NCBI GenBank assembly: GCA_963751795.1
Contig: CAVVVI010000002.1
Coordinates: 310,001-374,000, forward strand
Length of the DNA: 64,000 nt
Direction: 5' to 3'
Origin: BOG-908 sp963751795
Lineage (GTDB): Bacteria; Pseudomonadota; Alphaproteobacteria; Acetobacterales; Acetobacteraceae
Shown here: positions 15,489 to 25,524 of the stretch, piece after piece
Position numbering within the stretch: the first letter of the stretch is position 1
How the letters are laid out: each line of letters begins with the position of its first letter
Made by a program: the position numbers and the translations under genes
The notes under the pieces: model-generated
Told to the model about the DNA's origin: nothing
What the model saw: only the letters and a program-made list of their open reading frames with translations
Database searches by the model: none

Positions 15489-16823
15489 GTGCGCCAGCGG
15501 CCGGCCGCCTGCCTGGCCGCGCTGGGCCTGGTGCTGGCCGCCCTCGTGCTCGCCGCCCCGCTGCTGCACCAGCCGGGCTCCATCTGGGCCGGCACGCTGC
15601 TGCGCAAGAACCTGGTGCTCGGCCTGCTGGGGGCCGCCATCTGCGCTTATCTCACCGCGGTCGCTTTCGTGCTGCGCGTGGCGCTGCCGCGGCACCTCAC
15701 CTGGGGGATCGCCGGCCTGGCGCTGGCCGTGCGGCTGGCCCTGGTGCCCAGCGCGCCGTTCATGTCCAGCGACGTCTATCGCTACGTGTGGGACGGGCGG
15801 GTGCAGGCGGCGGGGCTGAACCCGTACGAATACGTGGCCAACGACCCGGCGCTGGCCCGGCTGCGCGATACCGCGATCTACCCCAACATCAACCGGCTGG
15901 ATTACGCCCACACCATCTACCCGCCGGCGGCCCAGCTGCTGTTCTGGGCCGCCAGTGCCACCGGCGGCTCCGTGGCGGCCACCAAGCTCGCGCTGCTGCT
16001 GGCCGAAGCGGCGGGGATTGCCGCGTTGTGGCGGGTGCTGGTGCTGGCCGGCCTGCCCAGCGCACGGCTGCTGATCTATGCCTGGAACCCGCTGGCGATA
16101 TGGAGTTTCGCCGCCGACGGCCATGTGGACGCTGCCGCGGTCGGGCTGCTGGGCCTGGCCCTGCTGGCGCGCGCGGCGGGCCGCCAGGGGCTCACCGGCG
16201 CGCTGCTGGGCGGCGCCGTGCTGGTGAAATTCCTGCCCGTGGTGGTGGCGCCCGCGCTCTGGCGGCGCTGGGGCTGGCGGCTGCCGGCGGCCTGCGCCCT
16301 CACGATGGCGGCGCTGTACGGGCTCTACTGGCGCGCTGGCTGGCAGCTGCTGGGCTTCCTGCCGGCCTATACGCGGGAGGAAGGCATGGCGCAGGGCAGC
16401 GGCTTCTGGCCGCTGGCGGTGCTTGGCCGCCTGGTGCCCCTGCCGCACGCCGCCGGCACGCTTTACGTGGCGGCCTGCGCCGCCGCACTCGCTGGCCTGG
16501 CGCTGTGGATGGCCCTGCGCCAGCGCGTGGCAACCGGGCCGGCCGAAATCGTGCGCGTGGCCGGCAATGCCGGCCTGCTGGCCACCCTCACCATGCTGGC
16601 GATGGGGCCGCACTACCCGTGGTATTACCCGTGGATCGGCCTGTTCGCCGCCGTGGCACCCTGGCGCAGCACGATCTGCCTCTCCTGCGTTTCGCTGCTG
16701 CTGTATGCTGATCCGTATCATGCCACGCTGCTGTTTCCGTCTTTGGTGTTCGTGCCGACGCTGATCCTGGCCGCGGCCGATTGGCGGCGCGGGCCGCTCC
16801 GTGGGGTGCCGCATGCCGCCTGA
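15489..16823 (+). CDS. Integral-membrane glycosyltransferase (GT87/DUF2029-like)
   Basis: A 444-residue protein with about ten hydrophobic segments and the GT-C features of polyprenyl-phosphate-sugar transferases: FMSSDVYRYVWDGRVQAAGLNPY in the first periplasmic loop, which contains the acidic catalytic residue, and later YAWNPLAIWSF and MGPHYPWYYPW. It probably moves a hexose from a lipid carrier onto a lipid or polymer on the periplasmic side. The start is uncertain: the GTG at 15489 is the first plausible codon after the radical SAM stop, without a clear ribosome site, so translational coupling is assumed. Its end overlaps the GT2 gene by 11 bp. Confidence 0.7.
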   Translation: MRQRPAACLAALGLVLAALVLAAPLLHQPGSIWAGTLLRKNLVLGLLGAAICAYLTAVAFVLRVALPRHLTWGIAGLALAVRLALVPSAPFMSSDVYRYVWDGRVQAAGLNPYEYVANDPALARLRDTAIYPNINRLDYAHTIYPPAAQLLFWAASATGGSVAATKLALLLAEAAGIAALWRVLVLAGLPSARLLIYAWNPLAIWSFAADGHVDAAAVGLLGLALLARAAGRQGLTGALLGGAVLVKFLPVVVAPALWRRWGWRLPAACALTMAALYGLYWRAGWQLLGFLPAYTREEGMAQGSGFWPLAVLGRLVPLPHAAGTLYVAACAAALAGLALWMALRQRVATGPAEIVRVAGNAGLLATLTMLAMGPHYPWYYPWIGLFAAVAPWRSTICLSCVSLLLYADPYHATLLFPSLVFVPTLILAAADWRRGPLRGVPHAA

Positions 16824-17514
16824 GGCGCCGCGAATCGTCGCCGTGATCCCGGTGCTCAACGAGCAGGGCGCCATCGGCCCCACGCTGGCGCGCCTGCCGG
16901 CGGGCATCGACCACGCCATCGTCGTCGATGGCGGCAGCACCGACGGCACGGTGGCCGAAGCGCGCGCGCACGGGGCCGAGGTGCTGGCCGAACCGCGCCG
17001 CGGCTACGGCCGCGCCTGCCTCTCCGGCGCCGAACGCGCCTATGCGCTGGGCGCCGAGTTCGTGCTGTTCCTGGACGGCGACGGTGCGGACGCCGTCGAG
17101 GAGGCCGGCCAATTGCTTGCCCCGTTGCTGGATGGCAGCGCCGGCTTCACCATCGCCACCCGCGCCGGCGGGCAGCGCCAGCCCGGCAGCATGGGCGCCC
17201 ACCAGCTCGCCGCCGGCTGGCTGATCGGCGGCGCGCTGGGGCTGCTCTGCGGCCAGCGCTACACCGACATGGCCGCCTTCCGCGCCCTGCGCACCGCCGA
17301 CCTGCTCGCCCTCGGCATGACCGAGATGACCTATGGCTGGAACCTGGAGATGCAGATGAAGGCGCCGCGCGCCGGGCTGCGGGTGCGCGAGGTGAAGCTG
17401 CCGTATTTCGTCCGCGTGGCCGGGCAATCGAAGGTGGCCGGCAGCTGGCGCGGCAGCTGGCGCGCCGGCACGCGCATCCTGGCCACCCTCGCGCGGCACG
17501 CGCGGAAATCGTAA
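16813..17514 (+). CDS. Family 2 glycosyltransferase
   Basis: A 233-residue single-domain GT2 enzyme. The N-terminal AVIPVLNEQGAIGPTL, then IVVDGGSTDGT and the DXD-type FLDGDGADAVEE, identify a sugar-nucleotide-dependent transferase like the dolichyl/polyprenyl-phosphate glucosyl- and mannosyltransferases. LRALRTADLLALGMTEMTYGW-like segments resemble UgtP/DPM-type small enzymes without membrane helices. It likely charges the lipid carrier used by the upstream GT87-like protein; start and stop of the two genes overlap. The last codons and the stop are part of a 28-bp tandem repeat. Confidence 0.85.
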   Translation: MPPEAPRIVAVIPVLNEQGAIGPTLARLPAGIDHAIVVDGGSTDGTVAEARAHGAEVLAEPRRGYGRACLSGAERAYALGAEFVLFLDGDGADAVEEAGQLLAPLLDGSAGFTIATRAGGQRQPGSMGAHQLAAGWLIGGALGLLCGQRYTDMAAFRALRTADLLALGMTEMTYGWNLEMQMKAPRAGLRVREVKLPYFVRVAGQSKVAGSWRGSWRAGTRILATLARHARKS

Positions 17515-17558
17515 TGGGGCGCGGCACGCGCGGAAATCGTAAGGGGGCGCGGCACGCC
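17493..17558. repeat. 28-bp tandem duplication over the GT2 stop codon
   Basis: GCGGCACGCGCGGAAATCGT begins at 17493 and again at 17521; a third, partial copy (GCGGCACGCC) begins at 17549. The period is 28 bp. The first copy encodes the last residues and the TAA of the GT2 gene; the second lies in the spacer. Confidence 0.85.
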
Positions 17559-17622
17559 AGAAGCCCCTGAGGGCTCGCTTCGTTTCCTATCCTGTGCCGC
17601 TTCCTGCTACCTCCGTTGCGGC

Positions 17623-18924
17623 ATGACCACGCTCCTCCTCCTGGCCGTCATCGTTCTGCTGGCACTGCTCAACGGCATCTTCGCCATGGGCGAGATGGCG
17701 CTCGTCTCGGCCCGCCGCGCCCGGCTGAGCGTGCTGGAAGGCAAGCGCGTGCACGGCGCCCGCGTGGCGCGCGAGCTGGCCGACGATCCCCAGCGCTTCC
17801 TGCCCACCGTACAGGTGGGCGTGACCCTGGTGGGCATCCTGTCAGGCACCTTCGGCGGTGCCCGGCTGGCCAGCACGCTGGCCCCCAGCATCGCGCGCAT
17901 CCCCTTCCTGGCCCAAGCCGCCACCGGAGTGGCACTGGCGCTGACCGTGCTGGGCATCACCTTCATCACCCTGGTGCTGGGCGAGCTGGTGCCGAAACGC
18001 CTGGCGCTGCGCTCGCCCGAACGCATCGCAGCCCGGCTGGCGCCCTCGGTGGCCCTGCTGGCACGCATCAGCGGCCCGCTGGTCTGGCTGCTCGGCCGCT
18101 CGTCCGACCTCGTGCTGCGCCTGGTCAGCAGCGGCGAGGCGGCGCGCGAGGACGAGACCGAAGACGAGCTGCGCGCGCTGCTGGCCGAAGGCACCCAGGC
18201 CGGCGTGCTGGAAACAGGCGAACGCGACATGATCGAGCGCGTGCTGCGCCTGGCCGACAAGCCTGTGCGCGCCATCATGACACCGCGCACCGAGCTGGTG
18301 TGGATCGACCGCACCGACCCGCCGCGCGAAATCGCCGACACGCTGAAAACCGCCCCGCACAGCCGCTTCGTGGTGTGCGACGGCCGCATCGACAACGTGG
18401 TGGGCGTGGTGCAGGCCAAAGACATCCTGGACCGTATCCTGGACGGCAAAGACCTCTCGATCGCCGCCGCCCTGCGCCAGCCGATGGTGGTGCCCGACAC
18501 CATCAGCGCACTGGATGCACTCGAACGCCTGAAAAGCGACGCGCTGGGCCTGGCGCTGGTGATGGACGAATACGGCAGCTTCGAAGGCGTGGTGACGGCG
18601 GCCGACGTGCTGGAAGCCATCATCGGCGACCTGGCCGAACCCGGCTACGGCACCCCCAGCCAGGCCGCCCAGCAGATCGGCGGCGAAATGATGATGGACG
18701 GCATGACGCCGGTGGACGAACTCAAGGCCCGCCTGCTGCTGCCCGACCTGCCGGCCGAAGGCAGCTACCACACGCTGGCCGGCCTGGTGCTGGCCCTGCT
18801 GCGCCGCGTGCCGCAAGCCGGCGACCGCATCGTGTTCGGCGGTTGGTTGTTCGAGGTGCTGGAAATGGACGGGCGCCGCGTGGTGAAGGTGCGGGCTAGC
18901 CGGGAGAAATTGGCTGAGGCTTAG
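17623..18924 (+). CDS. CNNM/CorC-type transporter (DUF21-CBS pair-CorC_HlyC)
   Basis: A 433-residue membrane protein annotated in databases as hemolysin-family or magnesium/cobalt efflux protein. The order is a DUF21 domain with four hydrophobic helices (residues 1-170, starting LLLLAVIVLLALLNGIF), two CBS domains (IMTPRTELVWIDR onward, residues about 215-345) and a CorC_HlyC C-terminal domain (GGEMMMDGMTPVDEL onward). It likely exports Mg2+ or related divalent ions, with the CBS pair binding ATP-Mg. The gene is monocistronic and followed by hairpin copy G. Confidence 0.87.
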   Translation: MTTLLLLAVIVLLALLNGIFAMGEMALVSARRARLSVLEGKRVHGARVARELADDPQRFLPTVQVGVTLVGILSGTFGGARLASTLAPSIARIPFLAQAATGVALALTVLGITFITLVLGELVPKRLALRSPERIAARLAPSVALLARISGPLVWLLGRSSDLVLRLVSSGEAAREDETEDELRALLAEGTQAGVLETGERDMIERVLRLADKPVRAIMTPRTELVWIDRTDPPREIADTLKTAPHSRFVVCDGRIDNVVGVVQAKDILDRILDGKDLSIAAALRQPMVVPDTISALDALERLKSDALGLALVMDEYGSFEGVVTAADVLEAIIGDLAEPGYGTPSQAAQQIGGEMMMDGMTPVDELKARLLLPDLPAEGSYHTLAGLVLALLRRVPQAGDRIVFGGWLFEVLEMDGRRVVKVRASREKLAEA

Positions 18925-18949
18925 GTTGCGGGAACAGTGCGAAAGAAAA

Positions 18950-19000
18950 GCTGTTCTTTTTCGAGAAAAAGAACCAAAAAGCTTTTGCATACGCTGTCGC
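18950..19000 (+). repeat. A/T-rich hairpin repeat, copy G
   Basis: Stem GTTCTTTTTC with GAAAAAGAAC (18953-18974), then CAAAAAGCTTTTG and CGCTGTCGCGCC. It follows the CNNM gene by about 25 bases and faces copy H 430 bp away. Confidence 0.8.
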
Positions 19001-19410
19001 GCCATAGCGATCAGCACCACGGCAGTTGGACAGACGCTTTGGCACGCTTACGAGCTGCAGGAGTGCGGTCCGGCTGTGCGCTGGGGACGTTGCGAGGCGC
19101 ATCGATCCAAAACGCAGAGCTTCGGTAGAGTCTCAGCACTTACTGAGCGGTGCTTGGCGACAAGCACTTACCCTGGCTGCGTCAAAGCGCAATCTTTCCT
19201 TGTGCTGAAGCGGATGATCAGTTTCGCACCAGTACCTTGCCTCCATCACACAAGCAGCAGCCGACATGATCGGCGAAGCCAAGCTTCGCGAGAGCGCATC
19301 GCTTGAAGGGCCTTTCAGAGATCGGCCCAGCGTGTCCGACAGGCAAACTGCCTCGCCTCCAAGCGCACTTAGCCCAACAAACTCTCCAAGCAGCCGAAGC
19401 CTATGCCGAC
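19001..19410. other. Gene-less island between hairpin copies G and H
   Basis: About 400 bp with no convincing gene on either strand and noticeably lower GC than its neighbours. Open frames that cross it (for example 19133-19492 minus) read through the hairpin repeat and show no protein-like pattern. It may be a decayed insert or an untranslated element. Confidence 0.45.
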
Positions 19411-19466
19411 AATCCCGCGACAGCCGAATAAAAGTCTTTTGATTCTTTTCTTCAGAAAAGAAGACC
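19411..19466 (-). repeat. A/T-rich hairpin repeat, copy H
   Basis: Arms TTCTTTTC and GAAAAGAA with a TTCA loop near 19443-19462; CCCGCGACAGCC lies at the inner edge. It includes the last codon and the TGA stop of the Bcr/CflA gene. Confidence 0.75.
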
Positions 19467-20678
19467 CTTCTGCCTCTTCCCCACCACCACACACTCCGCC
19501 TGCGGCCTGCAAAGATCAGCCACCTTGCCCAGCACCGAGCCCAGCAGCATCAGCCCCGCCATCGGCACCGCCGTGCCGTCAGTCAGCCACCCCACCAGAA
19601 ACCCGCTGCTGGCGCCGATAAAAAACTGCATGGTGCCCAGCAACGCCGAGGCGCTGCCGGCATGCGCGCCGTGGCGGCGCAGTGCGCCCACCGTGGCAGT
19701 GGGGAACAGGAAGCCGGTCATCGCCTGCGTCAGCGCCAGGCAGGCGGCCAGCGCCAGCGCCGGCGCGTTCAGCACGGCCAGCAGCAGCACGCAGCTGCTC
19801 AGCGCCAGGTGCAGCGTGCTGGCCCGGCGCAGCGTGCCGTCCAGATCGAAGCGGGCCAGCACGCGCATGTTGAGTTGGGAGGCGGCGATGTAGCTGCCGG
19901 CCACGCAGCCGAACACGACGGCGAATTGGCCCGGCCGCAGGCCGTAATGCTCGATGAACACGGTGGGCGTGCCGCCGAGATAGGCGAACAGCGCAAACGC
20001 GTAAAAGGCGATCATCAGCGCGTGCGTGGTGAAGCCGCGCTCGGCGAGGATGTGGCCGTAGCGCGCCAGCATCTGCGCCGGCCGGATGGCCACGCGGTTG
20101 CCGCGCGCCTGGGTGTTGGGCAGCCGCAGGGCGGCGGCGAGCAGCGCCAGCAGGCCGTAGCCCGCGTTGATCCAGAAGATGCTGCGCCAATCGGCCCATT
20201 GCAGCACCAGCCCGCCCAGGCTGGGCGCCAGGATGGGGGCGGCACCCAGCACCAGGATCAGGCGCGACAGCAGGCGCGCCGCGTCGTGCCCCTCGCTCAC
20301 GTCGCGCACGATGGCGCGCGGGATCACCATGCTGGCCGAGGCGCCGAAGGCGGCCACGAACCGCCAGGCGGAGAGCACGGCGATGCCGGGCGCCAGCGCG
20401 CAGCCGACCGAGCCAAGCGTATAGACGAGCGTGCCCGCCAGCAGCGGCGTGCGCCGGCCGAACCGGTCGGCCAGTGCGCCCTGCACCAGCTGGCCCAGCG
20501 AGAGGCCCAGGATCCAGGTGCCCAGCGTCTCCTGCGCGCTGCCCGATACGGCGTGCAGGCTCGCCTCGATGGCGGGGAAGGCCGGCAGGTACATGTCGGT
20601 GGAGAGCGGGCCCACGGCCTGCAGGAAGCCGAGCAGGATGGGCAGCCATCCCGGGATGGCGCCGCCGGGTTTCCACAT
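19452..20678 (-). CDS. Bcr/CflA family multidrug efflux MFS transporter
   Basis: A 408-residue, 12-helix major facilitator protein. The family hallmark at the N-terminus is visible: LPILLGFLQAVGPLSTDMYLPAFPAI, followed by the motif-A loop ALADRFGRRTPLL and RFVAAFGASASMVIPRAIVRD. It should export drugs such as bicyclomycin, or small peptides or amino acids, by proton antiport. The start MWKPGG lies 5 bp after the stop of the phosphoribosyltransferase gene, so the two form an operon. Oddly, the C-terminal tail KRQKGLLF and the stop codon are supplied by hairpin repeat copy H, so the original C-terminus may have been replaced. Confidence 0.87.
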   Translation of the reverse strand: MWKPGGAIPGWLPILLGFLQAVGPLSTDMYLPAFPAIEASLHAVSGSAQETLGTWILGLSLGQLVQGALADRFGRRTPLLAGTLVYTLGSVGCALAPGIAVLSAWRFVAAFGASASMVIPRAIVRDVSEGHDAARLLSRLILVLGAAPILAPSLGGLVLQWADWRSIFWINAGYGLLALLAAALRLPNTQARGNRVAIRPAQMLARYGHILAERGFTTHALMIAFYAFALFAYLGGTPTVFIEHYGLRPGQFAVVFGCVAGSYIAASQLNMRVLARFDLDGTLRRASTLHLALSSCVLLLAVLNAPALALAACLALTQAMTGFLFPTATVGALRRHGAHAGSASALLGTMQFFIGASSGFLVGWLTDGTAVPMAGLMLLGSVLGKVADLCRPQAECVVVGKRQKGLLF

Positions 20679-20683
20679 GCGCG

Positions 20684-21160
20684 CTAGCCCTGCCGCGCCA
20701 GCGGCGGCACGAACAGCGCGGCGGTGTCCCACGGGAACAGGATCCACGTCTCCTGCGCCACCTCGGCCACAAAGCTGTCGATCGCCGGGCGGCCCGCCGG
20801 CTTGGCGTACAGGCAGGCGAAATGCGCGTGCGGCAGCAGGCCGCGCACCAGCCGCGCGGTTACGCCGCTATCGACTAGGTCGTCGATCACCAGGAAGCCG
20901 CTGCCGTCGCCGGCGGCCGCCGGTGGCTTGAGCAGCTCCGGCGCCCCCTGGGTGCCCGCCTCGCCGGCGTAGCTGGCCACCGAGACGGTTTCGATCAGCC
21001 GGCATTCCAGCTCGCGCGCCACGATCGCCGCGGGGATCAGTCCGCCGCGGGCGATGGCCACGATGCCGCGGAACGGCGCGCGCGGCATCAGGGCGGCGGC
21101 CAGCGCACGGGCGTCGCGGTGCAGCTGGTCCCAGGTGACGGTGGCGTAGGTTACGGACAA
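20684..21160 (-). CDS. gpt: Xanthine-guanine phosphoribosyltransferase
   Basis: A 158-residue type I phosphoribosyltransferase that salvages guanine, xanthine and hypoxanthine using PRPP. The PRPP loop LVIDDLVDSGVTARLV is near residue 91, and GIVAIARGGLIPAAIVARE near residue 34 matches the family. The length and the aromatic ending WILFPWDTAA suit XGPRT (Gpt) better than HPRT. It is followed 5 bp later by the Bcr/CflA exporter gene. Confidence 0.88.
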   Translation of the reverse strand: MSVTYATVTWDQLHRDARALAAALMPRAPFRGIVAIARGGLIPAAIVARELECRLIETVSVASYAGEAGTQGAPELLKPPAAAGDGSGFLVIDDLVDSGVTARLVRGLLPHAHFACLYAKPAGRPAIDSFVAEVAQETWILFPWDTAALFVPPLARQG

Positions 21161-21210
21161 TGCGGGGCTTTCGGAGGGCGCAGGCGGCCCTGCGGCAGCG
21201 GCAGGGGGCG

Positions 21211-21543
21211 TTAGAACAGGCGGCCGCCGTCGGCGAGTTTGAAGTCCGGCTTGATCAGCACGACCTCACCGTTCTCGTCGGGCAGGCCCAGCGTCAGCAC
21301 CTCGCTCACCGCCGGCCCGATCTGCCGCGGCGGCAGGTTCACCACCGCGATCACCTGGCGCCCGATCAGCTGGTCGGTGCGGTAATGCACGGTGATCTGC
21401 GCGCTGGACTGCCGGATCCCCAGCTCCGGCCCGAAATCGATCCATAGCCGGAACGCCGGCTTGCGCGCTTCCGGGAAGGGCCGCGCATCGGTGATGGTGC
21501 CCACGCGAATGTCCAGCCGGTCGAAATCTGCGATGTCTGCCAT
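21211..21543 (-). CDS. csaA: CsaA-type tRNA-binding (chaperone) protein
   Basis: A 110-residue protein consisting of a single OB-fold of the EMAP/Trbp111 type. Visible blocks are FDRLDIRVGTITDARPFPEARKP (strand 1 and loop), then IDFGPELGIRQSSAQIT, GRQVIAVVNLPPRQIGP and SEVLTLGLPDENGEVVLIKP. CsaA homologues dimerise, bind tRNA and were reported to help Sec-dependent export in Bacillus. The start at MADIADF is 72 bp from the divergent asparaginase gene. Confidence 0.88.
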   Translation of the reverse strand: MADIADFDRLDIRVGTITDARPFPEARKPAFRLWIDFGPELGIRQSSAQITVHYRTDQLIGRQVIAVVNLPPRQIGPAVSEVLTLGLPDENGEVVLIKPDFKLADGGRLF

Positions 21544-21615
21544 GCCGCCGATGTAGGCGTTCGCGCGGCGGCGGGGAAGCTTGACGTGCGGCCGCCTTGC
21601 TCCCGATGGTGGCCC

Positions 21616-22641
21616 ATGAGCTCTGTCCTGATTGCCGAGATCCTGCGCGGCGACCGCGTCGAATCGCGCCACACCGGCGCTTTCGTGGTGGCCGATGCGG
21701 CGGGCGGCATCGTGCTCTCCGGCGGCGACCCGCAGCGCGCCATCTTCCCGCGCTCGGCGATCAAGGCGTTGCAGGCGATCCCGCTGCTGGTGTCGGGCGC
21801 CGCCGACCGGTTCGGGCTGGACGAGGCGGCGCTGGCGCTGGCCTGTTCCAGCCATGCCGGCGCGCCCGAGCACGTGGCGACCGCCAGCGCCATGCTGGCC
21901 GCCTGCGGGCGCGATGCCGGCTGCCTGGAATGCGGCGCGCAATGGCCGGCCAGCGCCAGCGCCGCGCGCGCGCTGGCCGCTTCGGGCCAGGTGGCCGGCG
22001 CCATCCACAACAACTGCTCGGGCAAGCACGCGGGCTTCATCTGCACGGCCGTGGCCGGCGGGCAGGATAGCGCGGGCTACGTCGCACCCGATCACCCGGT
22101 GATGCGGGCCGTCACTGCAGCGGTGGCCGCCATCACCGGCGTGCCGTTGCAGCGGCAATCGCCGGCTACCGACGGCTGCTCCATTCCCGCCTACGAGATG
22201 AAGCTGGCGGCGCTGGCGGCCGGCTTCGCGCGGTTCGGCAGCGGCACTGCCCTGCCGGCGGGGTTCGGCGCGGCCGCCGCGCGCCTGCGCCAGGCGGTGG
22301 CCCGCCACCCCACGCTGGTGGCCGGCGCCGGGCGGTTCGATACGCAGATCGCCGCGGCGCTGGGCGGGAAGGCCTTCGTCAAGGTAGGTGCCGAAGGCGT
22401 CTATTGCGGTGCGCTGCCGGAGCTGGGCCTGGGCTTCGCGCTGAAATGCGATGACGGCGCCACCCGCGCCGCCGAGGCCGCCACCGCCGCCCTGCTGCGC
22501 TATTACCTGGGGCCCAGCGCGCTGCTGGACGGCCTGGCCGCCCCCGTGCTGACGAACTGGAACGGCCTGGCGGTCGGCAGCGTGCGCGCCTGCCTGAAAC
22601 TGGCGCGGGGAGCCCCCGGCAGCCCGGTTTCGGCGGGCTGA
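21616..22641 (+). CDS. Asparaginase (L-asparaginase II family, PF06089)
   Basis: A 341-residue protein of the thermolabile/rhizobial-type asparaginase family, unrelated to AnsA/AnsB. Family segments include VESRHTGAFVVADAAG, IFPRSAIKALQAIPL near residue 45, LACSSHAGAPEHV near residue 75, NNCSGKHAGF near residue 134 and DGCSIPAYEMKLAALA. The Ser-Lys pairs of the SAIKA and SGKHAG blocks and the Cys resemble the proposed active site. It would hydrolyse asparagine to aspartate and ammonia. Start chosen at MSSVLIAE, immediately before the conserved first strand. Confidence 0.85.
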   Translation: MSSVLIAEILRGDRVESRHTGAFVVADAAGGIVLSGGDPQRAIFPRSAIKALQAIPLLVSGAADRFGLDEAALALACSSHAGAPEHVATASAMLAACGRDAGCLECGAQWPASASAARALAASGQVAGAIHNNCSGKHAGFICTAVAGGQDSAGYVAPDHPVMRAVTAAVAAITGVPLQRQSPATDGCSIPAYEMKLAALAAGFARFGSGTALPAGFGAAAARLRQAVARHPTLVAGAGRFDTQIAAALGGKAFVKVGAEGVYCGALPELGLGFALKCDDGATRAAEAATAALLRYYLGPSALLDGLAAPVLTNWNGLAVGSVRACLKLARGAPGSPVSAG

Positions 22642-22736
22642 CAGGATCGCCATCCTGGGCCATGATGGCCCTTGCTGCCGCCGCAATCCGGAGCATATCG
22701 CGTGCGTTCCATCCCAGCCCTGAAGGGGCCCACACC

Positions 22737-23090
22737 GTGAAAAGGCCGACCCTGGCGCGTCCCCCCGCCGGCCCCGAATTGGCTCTGGTGCCTCGCGTGT
22801 TCGCCGTGCTCGCGGCCATCTGGCTGGTCACCGCCGTTGCGCTCGCCTCCTTGTTGCCGGCCGACATCTCGCTGTTCCAGACCATCCACCAGATGCACGC
22901 GGTTGATCCCGCCCACCTGCAGCACCGGGTCACCGGCCTGTTCGGCCACACGATCTGGTCCTCGGTCGCCTACCCCGTGCTGATCCGGCCGGTGTGGCTG
23001 CTGCCGGTGGCGCTGGGGCTGATCTGTGCCGGCGGCGCCATCACCGCGATGAACCGCGCCGCGCCGCGCACCACCCGCCGCCGGAGCTGA
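22737..23090 (+). CDS. Small membrane protein of unknown function
   Basis: A 117-residue protein with two predicted helices, VFAVLAAIWLVTAVALASLL near residue 24 and PVWLLPVALGLICAGGAI near residue 85, and a very basic C-terminus that would stay in the cytoplasm. The GTG start is preferred because it has AAGGGG nine bases upstream; an upstream ATG would add 25 residues without a ribosome site. No family recognised. It lies 95 bp after the asparaginase gene on the same strand. Confidence 0.5.
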   Translation: MKRPTLARPPAGPELALVPRVFAVLAAIWLVTAVALASLLPADISLFQTIHQMHAVDPAHLQHRVTGLFGHTIWSSVAYPVLIRPVWLLPVALGLICAGGAITAMNRAAPRTTRRRS

Positions 23091-23479
23091 TCCCACGCGG
23101 CGGCCGCGCCGGCCGCCATGCCCGGCCGAGGACAGCGAACCGATGCCCGTTTGCATCGTTTACCCCACGCGAATGCCGACGCTGCCGATGGCCGGGCCGG
23201 CACGCCAGCGACGGGGCGGCGCCTGGCCGTTCAGCGTTGACCGGGATAGTTAGATTGCCGATGACGTGAGGCTGCGCCCACGCGCTGCCCCGGGCCGGCA
23301 CGAAAAGGACCGACTGCACGATCGCCGCACCCATCCGGCCAGCCGCATCCTGCCTTGCGGCGACCGAAGGGCCTCTCCCCCGACCATCTCCCCCTTGCAC
23401 CGGAGCGCGCCGCGCCGCGGCGTTCCGCCCAGTCTCCTGGACCGGACCGCCGCGCCCGCACGCCAGCAGGAACACCGCC
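23091..23479. other. Gene-less leader region before the kai operon
   Basis: Roughly 390 bp precede kaiC. Frames crossing it lack ribosome sites. AGGA at 23468 is the probable kaiC ribosome site. No EcfG-type (GGAAC-N16/17-CGTT) or clear sigma-70 promoter was found, but the operon promoter must be here or read through from upstream. Confidence 0.4.
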
Positions 23480-25176
<1,697 letters not shown>

Positions 25177-25180
<4 letters not shown>

Positions 25181-25524
25181 GCGGCGAGACGGACCGGCCG
25201 GCCGCGGCCGACGCTGCCGCCGAGGATCTGCCGCCGGGCGATCACCGCCTGCGCCTGTACGTGGCCGGGCAGACGCGCAAATCCCAGGCCGCGATCGCCA
25301 ACCTGCGGCGCATCTGCGAGGAGCACCTGGCCGGCCGCTACACCATCGAGGTGATCGATCTGCTGGTGACGCCGCAACTGGCCGCCGGCGACCAGATCGT
25401 GGCCCTGCCGACACTGGTGCGCCACCTGCCGCAGCCGCTCAAGCGCATCATAGGCAACCTCTCCGACGAGGAACGTGTTCTCGTCGGGCTGGACCTGAGA
25501 CCGGAAAAGAAGGGCACCCCGTGA
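25177..25524 (+). CDS. kaiB: KaiB-family protein, first copy
   Basis: A 115-residue protein with an N-terminal acidic extension and a full KaiB domain: LRLYVAGQTRKSQAAIANL, YTIEVIDLLVTPQLAAGDQI, VALPTLVRHLPQPLKRIIG and LSDEERVLVGLDL. The stretch PQLAAGDQI and the GLD triplet are close to the cyanobacterial clock KaiB, in which this region refolds to a thioredoxin-like state that binds the KaiC CI ring. The GTG start overlaps the kaiC stop (GTGA), and the stop overlaps the second kaiB, so all are translated together. Of the two copies this is the better candidate for the KaiC-binding partner. Confidence 0.9.

Noticed and set aside
18896..19102. A small antisense protein over copy G
   Set aside because: Composed mainly of the repeat translated as KKNSFSFALFP-like text, without a ribosome site.
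19133..19492. A 119-codon open frame on the minus strand between hairpin copies G and H
   Set aside because: Its first codons read through the hairpin repeat and it overlaps the Bcr/CflA end; no coding character.
23091..23479. An EcfG-type promoter for the kai operon
   Set aside because: GGAAC occurs only just before the kaiC start codon as part of the ribosome site region, with no CGTT at the right distance.
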